From NCBI GenBank assembly GCA_947034895.1, contig OX344763.1, forward strand, positions 7,256,501 to 7,320,500: 64,000 nt of DNA, given 5' to 3'. Under the pieces are notes generated by a model. The model was given only the letters and a program-made list of their open reading frames with translations, did not search any database and had not been told where the DNA came from. The position numbers and the translations under genes were made by a program. The stretch comes from Rhytidiadelphus loreus. Taxonomy: Eukaryota > Streptophyta > Bryopsida > Hypnales > Hylocomiaceae. Positions 1 to 10,697 of this stretch are shown in pieces (position 1 is the first letter of the stretch; every line of letters begins with the position of its first letter).

Positions 1-165
1 AGAGTCAGCCAGTCATGTTTGTCTTATGCTGTGCAAGTACTTTACTTTCTAAAACTAAATTTCATGACAGAATATTGCTCACACTGCTCCGCCTCAAGTT
101 TCATGTGCACATTCTATGCAGCTGCGAAGCTACATGAGTATGAAGAAACTTCGAACAGAAAGCTG

Positions 166-2594
166 TCAAAGACGACGGCTCCAACGCAATTGCTGTTCAT
201 TATCGTACGCAACTGTGTCGTACTCCTCGTCATCTGAAGCATCAGGATCAAAATCCCCCGAGTCGTCGTCACTATCATTGCTACCACTCTTCTCATCTCC
301 GAAGTCCCCAAAGTCGTCTTCATCAGGGTAGTCATTCAAAGGATTGTTTTCATCTGCATTGTACAGTTCCAAAATGGAGAGATGAGAGCGCAACTCATAT
401 GTTTCTGAACAAGTTAGGCAGTTTGCTAAAAACATCATATCAGCTCTTCGTCAAGCTATCAGCATACGCACAAATTTCTCAAAAGCTTACCATTAGAATC
501 CTGGCTATCATGCTCTGAGTCAGCGGGCTCTCCCCAGTCAAAGTCTTCGGTTTCTACTATTTGTACCCTGTACAGATAAACAATCAAAAAAGTCAATCCT
601 TTGCTCTCTTCCTACAATCCTACATTTCTGGCATCCGGGTATAATCCAAGCCTAGAGAGGTGCTAATACAAGGTAACGTAAGCTTCTCAATCTACATATG
701 CTAGCGTGTCAGCATGACTAGATTACAAGGAGGCATAATAATATCATCCACTGGTCTTAAAAAGAAAGCATGCTCAAATATACTCGTAGAGAAAGAACCG
801 TGACGCTCATGGTCTGGTACTTACGTAGGGTAAAACTTATCTTCACCACCCTCTTGATCACTGGACCCCTCATCCATTGCGTATACATCATATACATAGT
901 CGTCTGCACACACGAGATTCACTTGATGTCAGAGCCTTGATGTGCCCCAAGGATAATACGAACTCAAGATAGTTTCCTCAATAAATCTCGAATTGTTTAT
1001 ATATTTTTGTTGCTCTGCCTGACATAACACTCTCCATAACAACACATGGAGAACACACAACCGTTGTGAAGTTCAACACATAAGCAAATAAAAGGAGAAT
1101 TGAGGTACTTGATAGTGATTGTTAGTTCAACCTATTTCCATTGCAACAGTCTGGGACGCTAGGTCCTGTTCAAGATCTGCTGCTGCTTCAGGTAAACAAT
1201 CCCGCAATAAAGGCAAGTAATCGCGGAGTAAAGCTGCTTGTGCGAGCTCGGCTTCCCTATTTCACAACAGTCACACGTCGTATCTCAATCCTTGCAAAAG
1301 GATTTGAAACAGAAATTCAACACTAATAGGTAATCAATATGCTTCAAGCATTGAGATGAATTGGTCGTCAACATACCTTTTAGCCTTTTCTCGCTTTTCC
1401 AGGACGTCAGGTGATTCTTCGTCCACTCTCACCACATCATAGAGGTGGAAAAGCTCACTCATGGGGTCATTCTCAGCACCTTCAGCAGAAGCTTTTGCAG
1501 GATCTCTTCGACTTTTCCAGACTTGTTCAAAGCGAGCTCTCTTTGCAAGAGCCTCATGTTGTTCCTTAGCGGCAGTAAGTAAATGTTCCTGCTTCTCCTG
1601 AACCTTGCTTTTTGCCCGACTCTCTTGTTGATCCTTCCGATTCTCATATGCGTGCTTCCTTTCATTGACCTTTTGCAAGACGGACTCATATAGTGACGCC
1701 TCTGTCTTCTTGCTCGAGGGGCTGACAGTTTCCAATCTTCGGAAGAGAAATTTCGACGGAGTGGTTTTGTCTAAATCTGGTGCATGCAAAAGGTTCTCAT
1801 TTAGGTCTCAAGTCGAGTAGAGCACACGCACAGGGAAGATTAACCCCGTAAGAGTCCAAGGAATTTTAATTTTAAAATGACCAATTCCATTTATCATATT
1901 GTGAAAAACATAATTCAGATGGGGCCAAAATGTATTTCACCAGAATCAATGAAAAACATTCCATGTGATGTTAAAAAAATAAACAAAACTTGGACAAAGA
2001 AATTACTGGTGTGACCTACTCAAAACTGAAGAAAAAAAAGAGAAAATTTGGGCTTCTTAATCCTTTAAGGTTTAGGTTCTCACTACTAAAATAAAATCAT
2101 GACTTTAATACTTTGCAAGAAATTTAAGGGTAAACTCCCCCTCAGAAAGACAGAACGGAAGGTGCACATACTTGTAGGAGGCAGAGAGGTTGATTCTGAT
2201 GACAAAATCAGGCTGCTGATATCCGGCTCATGTCGCTTACTGGGAGGATCGCTGACCTCCAGCCCTGCTCACCCCAACGACTATACGGTCAAATTTTACA
2301 CATTTTGCGTAACTCACAATCCAAAAACGTAATAGCTGCTGAGGAAAGCATTTTGAGGGCGCATCCCTAAACCTCTCATCAAAAACCAAGCAAAATTAGG
2401 GGTTAGGGGTGCGGATTTAGGATCACAGAGCATGTGATCACAAGCTTACAAAGATTTTCAATGGGAGCCTGCTCTCGCTTCCGCTTCACCCTCACAACTT
2501 TCAGCTTTCCGGCAGCCATTGCAAGCCCTGCCTTCTCTTCATCATCCACAACCTTGGACACTTTCTCCACACTACTACTACTTGCTTGCTCCAT
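166..2594 (-). CDS. RDM4: RDM4/IWR1-like RNA polymerase II nuclear import factor
   Basis: Seven exons, all phases closing: 2594-2450, 2264-2172, 1776-1377, 1256-1132, 903-825, 567-491, 353-166, giving 368 aa. The N-terminus has the basic family motif VVRVKRKR (about residues 33-40) followed by ENLWLEV across the first splice. The middle is charged and helical (KAKREAELAQ). Exon 5 encodes the Iwr1 signature DDYVYDVYAMDE (from about residue 255), and the tail is very acidic (PDEDDFGDFGDE). In yeast Iwr1 and Arabidopsis RDM4/DMS4 this family binds assembled RNA polymerase II (in plants also Pol IV/V) and carries it to the nucleus, supporting transcription and RNA-directed DNA methylation. The ATG at 2594 heads the conserved N-terminal exon. 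Family assignment is firm; a specific methylation role is inferred from Arabidopsis. Confidence 0.9.
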
Positions 2595-3666
2595 CTTTTC
2601 TTGAACAATAAGAAGCGCACTTCAACGGTGCTACTCAAAGTCCACACAATCAATAAGCTTACGCTTTGCTCAACGAAACCTAATTTCAGGAACTAACTTT
2701 GCAAGCCAAATCATCGACTTAATAAATTCCACGCCTTTCTTGCAGAAAAGTTTAAAATCTTGGTTGAAGGAGTGCACAACCCCCTCGATCCAAGAATGAG
2801 CACTACTCTAAAGTCTTCACTCTCTTGATCACAATTGCGCAATTCTAACACGTCAACAACTCAAGCCCTAAACCCCTAAATCCTACAAATCCGTCCAGCC
2901 TCAAAGAAATCTGCCAGTCCTGTCCTCGTCCTCTGTGAAGCGGTGGCCGCCAGGAGCCTCCGAAGCAACCTGGCCAACATAGTGATCAATGATAAATCTC
3001 TCCTACTACGAAACAATAACAGCTCCCTCCGAAACTTAAAATCCTACAAATAAGCTTCGATCCCATCGCCCGCAGACTCGCCTGAGTCGCCTCCGACGAT
3101 CAATAAACGGATCACGACATGTAATCGACACAAGTCACGAGCCCGAACGCACGTTGACGATGCTGACTGGAGAAATTAATGAGAGAGACCCAAATCCTAA
3201 AACCCAGAACCCTACAACAGCGCAGCGCACATGGCCCCAAAATCGCCAGTGCTAAGTCGCATATGAGAGCCGCACCCTGCGGGTTTGCTCGAAGATTCCC
3301 TTGCGGGTTTTTTTAATTTTTGGCAGTGCAGTGGAGTGATGAAGCTATTTACATCCACAAAATGGATGAAACCTGCAATTTATAGATGACATTTAATTTA
3401 ATTCATCTAAAAGAGTGTACATTCATCCAAGACAGAGCAATACTGTCTCAAGATTTCGTGGTTTCATCCATTGAAAAAGGAAGAATATCTCATCCAATAT
3501 TCCTTGTAAAAATTTTGTATCACTTTTTAGTGAAAATTCACTCAAATAAAAAAACCTTGCTCACATAGGCCTAACAAAAAATGCAACTTCCAACAAAAGC
3601 AAGTCATCATGAAATTTTTGCTATAGAAGGTTAACATATGCAATGATTTTTAAAAAGAGACTTAGG
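2595..3666. other. Upstream region of the RDM4-like gene, with telo-box-like motifs
   Basis: No convincing ORF. CCCTAAACCCCTAAATCC-type sequence near 2872-2883 resembles plant telo-box promoter motifs common upstream of growth and ribosome-related genes. The part beyond about 3300 is AT-rich with no recognised content. Confidence 0.35.
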
Positions 3667-3788
3667 CATTAGATGTTTTTCAGCTGCACTGGAGGGCCGT
3701 TTCAGGCCTGTTCTTGAATCTGTTCCCAATGTAGCGAGGGAGCATCGGGTGTTGTATTACCAAAAATAAATAAATAATAATAATAATA

Positions 3789-3863
<75 letters not shown>

Positions 3864-4031
3864 TTGCTTCTAAAATGAAAGAATGAAAGTAAAATTTTTC
3901 ATTTTTTTATTTTTTTCCCCAATGACGTGGCAGTCGCTTGGCCATGTTAGACTGTTGCGTTGGCACGGCGCAGCACGTTCCCTGCAATCGGGAATGCATG
4001 GCCCTCCAGATGGGCCAAATCCCATCTAATG
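3667..4031. mobile_element. CATTAGATG-ended non-autonomous DNA element, copy 1
   Basis: The left end reads CATTAGATG, a spacer, then CTGGAGGGCC (3689). The right end is its inverted counterpart, GGCCCTCCAG (4000-4009) followed by CATCTAATG. The interior holds a (TAA)n tract and an AT-rich core, with no coding capacity. The motif GGCCGTTTCAGG just inside the left end recurs in related copies near 6110 and 33190. No clear target-site duplication. Superfamily not assigned. Confidence 0.6.
3762..3863. repeat. (TAA)n microsatellite
   Basis: About 100 bp of TAA/AATAAT repeats with a few TAAA variants, inside the CATTAGATG element copy 1. Confidence 0.95.
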
Positions 4032-4903
4032 ACTCTAAACTTAGCAATTCTCTAAACCACCTTCTTGATTATGCATCCTTTTTTCTTACAGCCACAACTG
4101 CTACTCAAAGGAGATAGAAGAAGGGGGTCTTTTTTGGCCCCCACCATAAATCTTATTCACACTCCTACAATTAGGCTTTGGTTTTTACCCTTGCAATAGT
4201 TGGCTAGGAAAAAAGGAGGACAAGTGGTGGGACAATAGCTCTCATCTCTACTATCTAGTTTGAGGGTGGGGGCTTTTTGCCTGTTTAACAACACACAAGT
4301 ACTTTATAGGCACAAGCTCTAATCACAATCTACAAATTAATCAAACCTCTTTAATATTACATTTTCTAATATCACATTTTCCAACCCTCAAACCTAGGTA
4401 AAATGTCACTCTTCACTCTTGCTCATATAACAAGGAAATGGTCTCACGCATATTGGTATTATGCCTACTTCCTTAGATGCCTGATTGAGAATTATTATTT
4501 AATGCAAGGATTGGGGTTGGTTCAAGAGTAGTATGAGACAATTTTGTTCACTATGGGGGCTCCTTTTCAAGGATGCAAAAGGAACCCTTTCCTCATTGAC
4601 AAACAATGTTATGTACCAATAGGATATTCTTAAGTTCTTTAAAAGTGTCATAAAATTGTGATGTTAAGGACTTTGGCATGAAGATAAAGGATTTTAGATT
4701 ACTTTACAAATTATTTGGGATTCTAAATTACCTTACTTCTTCAATCCTAAATATTTTTTTATAAATTCTTTATGATTTTATGATTTTATTAAAAATCCTA
4801 TCTAATTCTCTATAGAATTAGAATAATTTTTCTATACCATTTTTTTATAAAATTTAATATTATTATTTGACATGGTTGTCTCCTAACCACGTCAGACTAT
4901 TGA
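4032..4903. other. AT-rich intergenic sequence
   Basis: No ORF or repeat that I can name. Confidence 0.4.
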
Positions 4904-5101
4904 CACTAGAAGAAAACTGCATTAAAATCCCTGAAAACACACCACCTTGTTTTTGTTAAGTTCCCATTTCAAAACGCAGTGAAAACGCAAAAAAACGCTT
5001 TTTTTTGCGTGTTTCTATGTTTTCACTGCGTTTTGAAACGGGAACTTAACAAAAACAAGGTGATGTGTTTTCAAGGATTTTAACACAATTTTCTTCTAGT
5101 G
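4904..5101. mobile_element. Foldback CACTA-like element 1 (198 bp)
   Basis: Nearly the whole element is one inverted repeat of two arms of about 95 bp. Ends are CACTAGAAGAAAA and TTTTCTTCTAGTG, flanked on both sides by TGA (4901-4903, 5102-5104), a 3-bp duplication as expected for the CACTA/EnSpm superfamily. Arms differ at only a few positions. No coding capacity, so non-autonomous. Confidence 0.8.
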
Positions 5102-6090
5102 TGATGTGGTGTTGATCCTACATTCCTCATAGTTCGGGAACTCATGGTCTTCTAAAGGCCTCAAAAAATATCTAATGGGAGCTCCATCGTGGAATTGACT
5201 CTATTTTGTATGCAAAAGTTTGCCAAAGTCTCTCAAGTTCTTGAATAGGGGATGTGATCTCTTGATCATGGGTCTGGACCTTTGGGCCCCCATACTAGAA
5301 CCATGTCCAAATTCATACTTAGTTAAAAAAATAAAATTTCAGTTGCTCTCTCCATTTCTCACATTTGTCTTTATATAGAAAAAACTTTAAAATTTTCAAT
5401 AATGTTAATAAGGTAAAGAAAAGGCATGATTTTGAAGGTCACCTAGTCATCCTTTAAGGGTTAAGGGCCTCCATAATCACAAGATCGACTTTTCATCCGG
5501 CATCTAGTCTTAAGCAATTTGAGAAGAAGTGATATTACAAAGGTCTAGATATACACATATTCCTTTGGATACCATGTGTGGCAGGTATAAGTGGGTATTA
5601 ATCACAACAAATGACTCTTATCATTTCCATTGTCTCTTAAGTGGTAAATTGTGAGGGTATAGAAAAATTATTCCAATTGTTTGTAGGTGATGGATATAGG
5701 TGGAGATACACAAACAAAGGATGTAGAGCTACTCTTTCTCTAAAAAATAGACACCTCCTTTTTTTCTTCTCACCTTTGTTTCTAAAAATTATCATTATCA
5801 TATATAGTTGAAGTAGGGGCTTCTCTCAAAAATCTCCAATAGTGGATTTTTGTACAAACAAGAATACCTTGGTGGATTAGTACAATTTATGTAGAGATAT
5901 TTGCAACAAAATTCTACAACAAGTGAGAAAGATAGGTGGCATGGGCAAAATAGTAGAGATTGATATATGAGAGTAAGTTTGGAATGAGGAAGTATAATAA
6001 AGGTTAACAAGAAGAGATGAACAATAGGTGTTTGGAGGAGTTGTGAGAGAGAATGTTGAATCCATATTTTTTGCTACAATTTCTAGTACA
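5102..6090. other. AT-rich intergenic sequence
   Basis: No gene seen. Around 5152-5178, GGCCTCAAAAAATATCTAATG resembles the right end of the CATTAGATG family (compare 6505-6526) and may be a solo remnant. Confidence 0.35.
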
Positions 6091-6526
6091 TTAGATGTTA
6101 TTCAAGCCTCCGAGAGACCGTTTGAGGGTTGTTTCCCTTCACTGTTCCCCCCGCAATGAAGGACGGCCAACTGTCACAAAAAAAAATTCAAAAAAAAAAA
6201 ATTTCAATTCTTCAAATGCAAAAAAATTTGAAATTTATTTTCGAGAAATGCGTTGGCAACCTCTCGGCAATGTAGGACCGCTGAGGTGTTAGGCCAGCAG
6301 TCACCTTCCCTGGGTTCTCACAGCAATAGAACCCGCAGTCTTCCAGCTACACTAGTAGAAAATTTGAAATTTCTGTCATTTTAGACGCGTTGTTTTGAAT
6401 AAAATCTAACAGAAATCTGTTGTTTTGGACAGATTTCTGTTAGATTTTGTCCAAAACAACGCATCCAAATGACAGAAATTTCAGATTTTCTACTAGTGCA
6501 GAGGCCTGAAAAACTATCTAATGGAA
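6091..6526. mobile_element. CATTAGATG-ended element, copy 2, interrupted by a foldback element
   Basis: The left end CATTAGATGTTATTCA matches copy 1. The internal GACCGTTTGAGG and low-complexity A-rich core also match the family. The right end, GGCCTGAAAAACTATCTAATG, lies beyond the foldback at 6350-6498, so that element inserted close to the right terminus. Confidence 0.55.
6350..6498. mobile_element. Foldback CACTA-like element 2 (149 bp)
   Basis: Inverted repeat with ends CACTAGTAGAAAA and TTTTCTACTAGTG and arms of about 70 bp carrying the shared words AATTTCTGTCATTT and AAATCTAACAGAAATCTG. Flanks are CTA and CAG, so the 3-bp duplication is not intact. Same terminal sequence as the elements at 4904 and 62629. 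Confidence 0.75.
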
Positions 6527-6840
6527 CCAAGGAATCTCTAACAAATCTATTGTGGAAGCATGTTGAGAGAGGCATAACAATCAGAAGTAATTGTTAGAGG
6601 GCATATGACACTACTTGGTTGAATCCTCGGTTGAATCAATTAGGCTATGAGCATCACACAATGAATCACTCCCAATTCTTCAAAGATCTTAGGAGTGGAG
6701 CTCACACAAATTCTATAGAAGGAACTTTGATGCATGTCAATAAATTCTTGAAGAATAGCACATCTAAATACCTCCTCGAAACCTATATGAGTGAGTTTAT
6801 GTGGAGAAGAAAGTTTATGAATGGAAAGATGCTTTCATGA
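6511..6840 (+). pseudogene. Merlin / IS1595 (ISXO2-like) DDE transposase fragment, broken
   Basis: Translation gives the C-terminal part of an ISXO2-like transposase: SLTNLLWKHVERG, then RAYDTTWLN, GYEHHTMNHS, GAHTNSIEGT and EFMWRR. These match the family pattern of WRAYD, VNHS, GAHTNxIEGTW and EFMWRR. An in-frame TAG (6594-6596) sits where the family has Trp before RAYD. The N-terminal catalytic part is not found upstream, where two other elements are inserted. It is therefore a dead fragment of a eukaryotic Merlin element. Family recalled from motif, not searched. Confidence 0.7.
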
Positions 6841-7104
6841 CTATTTGTGAGCATATTGCTCAATACCACCTTGATGTAGCTCATGTAGAGGAGTAGAACC
6901 AATAATGAAAGCCTAATTACTCTCAAGTCTCTCAAAGTTTCCCCATGTTTGAAGTCTCACTAATCACATTTTAAATACTTACCACTTGTTTTTTGTACAG
7001 AGCTCATGATTTCGATCATTGGGGCCCTCTGTACTAGGATTGTGCTTGAATTTGTTATAAACTTTTGAAATGTGTTGCTCAATTGGTCCAAAACAATCTC
7101 TAGA

Positions 7105-7791
7105 GTGGTTGCAAGAAAGACCAAACAATTTTGGTAGCATTCTGCCAAAACTACAATTTTCTACGCTTAGTACTATGAAATAGAACAATCTCAATCCTTG
7201 ATCTAAAAAATTGGTGTAAGTACTGAAAAAACACTATTTAAAAATAAAAGACAGTTTGTCACAGAAAATAGATACAACTAGGTATAAATTAATAAAATAA
7301 TTAGAAAATCATGAACTAAAATAACTAAAAATTGGACATTTGTAAAGACTTGATAGTGATCACATTTCACCAAAAAACAAAAGTCGAAACCATCTTGAAT
7401 GTTTGAAACGTTGCGTGCAATAGATCCCTATTCACAAGCATGTGGAGGATAGAAAATAGTTTTTTTTTTAATTTTCTTGGTAGGCACGTGCTTGTCTAGT
7501 GTAGGAATAGCCCACAAAAATTTCATGTGTGCATCATAATTTTTGGATACTCCATAGTACTAAAAAACCCTAAAACGCAAAGTGTGACAAATTAGCTAAA
7601 TTGAATTTTAATTATAGAATGTTTTTTAATTTTTTTGAAAAATAAAGAATCTCATGACTTCTAAGTTAGCCATCTCTAATAAAATTTCAAGTACGTCAGC
7701 TTCATTTTCCAAAAGTTATAGCCAATGGCAACTCTATCACTCTAATTGTGACGATAAATAGTACTAATCTTTCGTGCAATCACCCACAATT
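7105..7791. repeat. Diverged direct repeat, copy A
   Basis: Shares ordered blocks with 7995-8700, for example TTTGTAAAGACTTGATAGTG, ATTTTTGGATACTCCA and GTTAGAAAATCATGAA-type words, about 0.9 kb apart. No ORF. Likely an old transposon-internal duplication or LTR-like pair next to the copia remnant. Confidence 0.7.
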
Positions 7792-7994
7792 TGTTCATCT
7801 ATTTTGGTATAGTATAATTTTTTGTCAAAGAATGATTGTTGCAGAAATAGTTTACAAATAAATTTGTCAATTTTCTAGAGTCATTAGTTTGGAGATTGCT
7901 TGTGGCCATAGAAGGCCCTAAATAGCTAACATACTTTGGACTCGTGACTTAGAAATTCAAAACCACAAGGCTCTCTCATGTGGATTCCATGATG

Positions 7995-8700
7995 GGTGAT
8001 TGCAGAAAATACTGAACAATTTTGGTAGTGTTCTGCCAAAATTGTAATTTTTTGTGCTCAGTACTATGAATACTACAAAACGGACCATTAATCTGAAAAA
8101 TCAACGGCCAATAGTACTTTTGACTACTTATAAATACTGAAACAATACTATTTGAAAAAAATGACAATTTGTCACAAAAAGTAGACAAAATTAAGCATAA
8201 GTTAATAACAGTTAGAAAATCATGAATAAAAAAACACTAAAAATTGGCCATTTGTAAAGACTTGATAGTGATTACATTTCACCAAAAACTAGAAGTTGAA
8301 ACCATCATGAATGTTCAGAACACTATGCGCAAGGGACCCCTATTCGCATGCATGTCGAGGACAAAGAATTGTGTTTTTTGATTGCCTTTTGTTGGGCACA
8401 TGCTCATCTAGTGTCGGAATAGCTCACAAAAAATTCAAGTGAACATCATAATTTTTGGATACTCCACAGTACTAAAACCCTCTAAACCACAAAGTGTGAT
8501 AAATTAGCTAAATTGACATTTAATTATAAAATTATTTTTCAAAATTTATAAAAAATAACAAATCTCATGCTTTATGAGTTAGCCATCTTCAATAAAAATT
8601 TCAAGTCCATTGGCTTTGTTTTCCAAAAATTAGGACTAATGGCAATTCCGTCACTTCAATTGTGACATGAAATATGACCAGTCTTTCTTGCAATCACCCT
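7995..8700. repeat. Diverged direct repeat, copy B
   Basis: Second copy of the block at 7105-7791, in the same orientation and order, with scattered substitutions and small indels. Ends next to the copia polymerase remnant that begins at about 8735. Confidence 0.7.
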
Positions 8701-8734
8701 AATGGAGTTTATTGTTGAAAAAGGCTATAAAAAT

Positions 8735-9600
8735 CTAAGTTGTACAGTACATTTTTGAGCCTTGAGAGGCAAAGATGGCATTGATAATTTTGATGGTATT
8801 GTGTTTTGCAATAGAGACAAAAATTTCCTTATAGTCAATACCACGAGCAATGATCCTAGCTTTGTGTTGATTAGGTTTTCTACGAGCTTTGGGTTTAATC
8901 TTGTATATCCATTTGCAAGATATAACATGTGCTCTTTGTGTCAACAAGCTCCCAAGTTTTATTTTGAGAAACACTTTGCATTTATGTTTACATAGCTTGT
9001 TGCCATTGAGGATTATGTTTAATGTAATCATATGTAAGATCATGAATTTGGGATTCCAAATTGTCCAAAAAATTGATAGTAATCTAAAAGGTTTTGCAAG
9101 GGGCTAAAAAAATGGCTAGATTTGCAAATGGAAGGTTTTATAGGAGGATGCCTAGTGTACAATAGTTGATATTGTGATAATGTTGGGGAGTTAGTTGTGG
9201 ATGTATGAGTTGTTCTAAGAGGTGAAAGCATGAGTGGTTCCATCTACTTTGTAGAAAAGTCTACAAGAGACATAGATTGAGGAAATGAGTTGAATCTATT
9301 GCAATTGATATTGATTGTAGATAATAAAGGGTTAGATGAGTTGTGAAGGAGAGACCTTATATCTAAATTTGAGAGAGGAATATTCATGCAAAATTGGAAT
9401 GGAAAAGTGGAACGAGTTTCTTGTCCTTCCAATATGGCTTGATCAAGTGTTTGAGTTTTATCAAATGTGACATTGCATGAAATAATGATAGATTTGGTGT
9501 TGGGATCGAAGCAATAAAGTCCTTAGGTGTGATTGTCAACTCCTGCAAGTATACAAAAAACACCAGAAGAAAATGAAGGTTTTGCAACTACAAAGGACAA
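8735..9600 (-). pseudogene. Ty1/copia retrotransposon pol remnant
   Basis: Minus-strand translation shows the start of a copia reverse transcriptase: CKWIYKIKPKARRK, QHKARIIARG, IDYKEIFVSIAKHNTIK and INAIFASQGSKMY. These correspond to the CKWVYKIK / YKARLVAKG / DYxETFAPVVK / LALAAQxG series. Upstream (about 9240-9530) in shifted frames are TKSIIISCNVTFD-like and LEGQETRS segments from the integrase-to-RT linker. Several frameshifts and stops, no RNase H, no intact LTR. Dead. Confidence 0.8.
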
Positions 9601-10456
9601 TTATTTTTTTAGTTGCACGGAACATTTGCCATTGGTGCTAATTTGGAGACTTGCAATCATTGTGGATAATTGAAGTTGTTTGGAATTGTAGTAAAAGACA
9701 ATAGGATTGTTTCTCATCTGATAGCCTAGTTAGAACTTCATTGACGTATTTTTTTGATGTAGTTGCCTATGTAGAATTTACAGCCATATAGATTTTGTAG
9801 ATTTTATAGATTTATAATTTCAATGATTTGTAGATTATGAAATTTCAAATTTTATTAGCTTCTTTTTTAGATTTCAAAAGTTCAAATATTGGTATTTAAT
9901 AGATTTTACTTGTTTAGGAAACATTACATTAAAATTTCATAGGTTTAAAATTTTCTTAGATTTTAAGTACTTTTAGATTTCTTTATATATATTGTAAAAA
10001 CCTACACTGAATTATAAAAATCTACAAATTGCAAAAATCTTAGAATTATATCAATACATTCATTGCATAAGAGTACAACAATTTACAAGTCTTATATGTC
10101 CAACCCAATAGTATGCTTGACAATTGATATGGGAAACTTAATATAAGACAATTGGAAAAAATACAATCATTGTATAGTTGCAATTGTTTCCTAGTCAAAT
10201 CGCAGTCACTTTCTAGTAGAATTTAGGTTTTCTACAATTGTAGATTGATGCACCTATTCCCAAGGCCATAACCAAAAAAGCTTTATCAAAGGTACAATAT
10301 ATGGAATACATGTAGGTATGATTAACAAACATGGATGTTATATAGAGTATTGATATGGTACAACATATAGGCACAAGTGCCGGATATGGAATACATGATA
10401 CGGTTGTAATCCTATATCTATTGTAAATTAGTATGTTCAAGAAAATACATAGATAT
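9601..10456. other. AT-rich intergenic sequence
   Basis: Dominated by TAGATTT / TTTATAGATT words at 9770-9990. No gene recognised. Confidence 0.4.
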
Positions 10457-10697
10457 AGAGGTGTCCGTTTCAAGAAGATAGTGAGTGATCACTATGCACT
10501 CACTTATTAGTTGAGCACTTGATAGTTCCATTAATTCATTTTAATAATAAGTAGTTTTATTTTTCAAAATGATTTTGTGACAATTGTGATAGGTAGTTAC
10601 TACCTATTTTGAGTGGATAGTGAGTGATCACTATGCACTCACTTATTAAGTGAGTGCATGGTGATCACTCATCTATCCACTTAAAAGAGACACCTCT
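10457..10697. mobile_element. Inverted-repeat element with AGAGGTGTC ends
   Basis: Left AGAGGTGTCCGTTTCAAG and right TTAAAAGAGACACCTCT form terminal inverted repeats that stay similar over about 54 bp. The word AGTGAGTGATCACTATGCAC occurs at both 10478 and 10619, and an inverted version lies in the right arm. No target duplication identified, no ORF. A MITE by appearance. Confidence 0.6.

Noticed and set aside
3762..3863. CRISPR-like or satellite array
   Set aside because: Plain TAA microsatellite with no spacers; no CRISPR array exists anywhere in the window.
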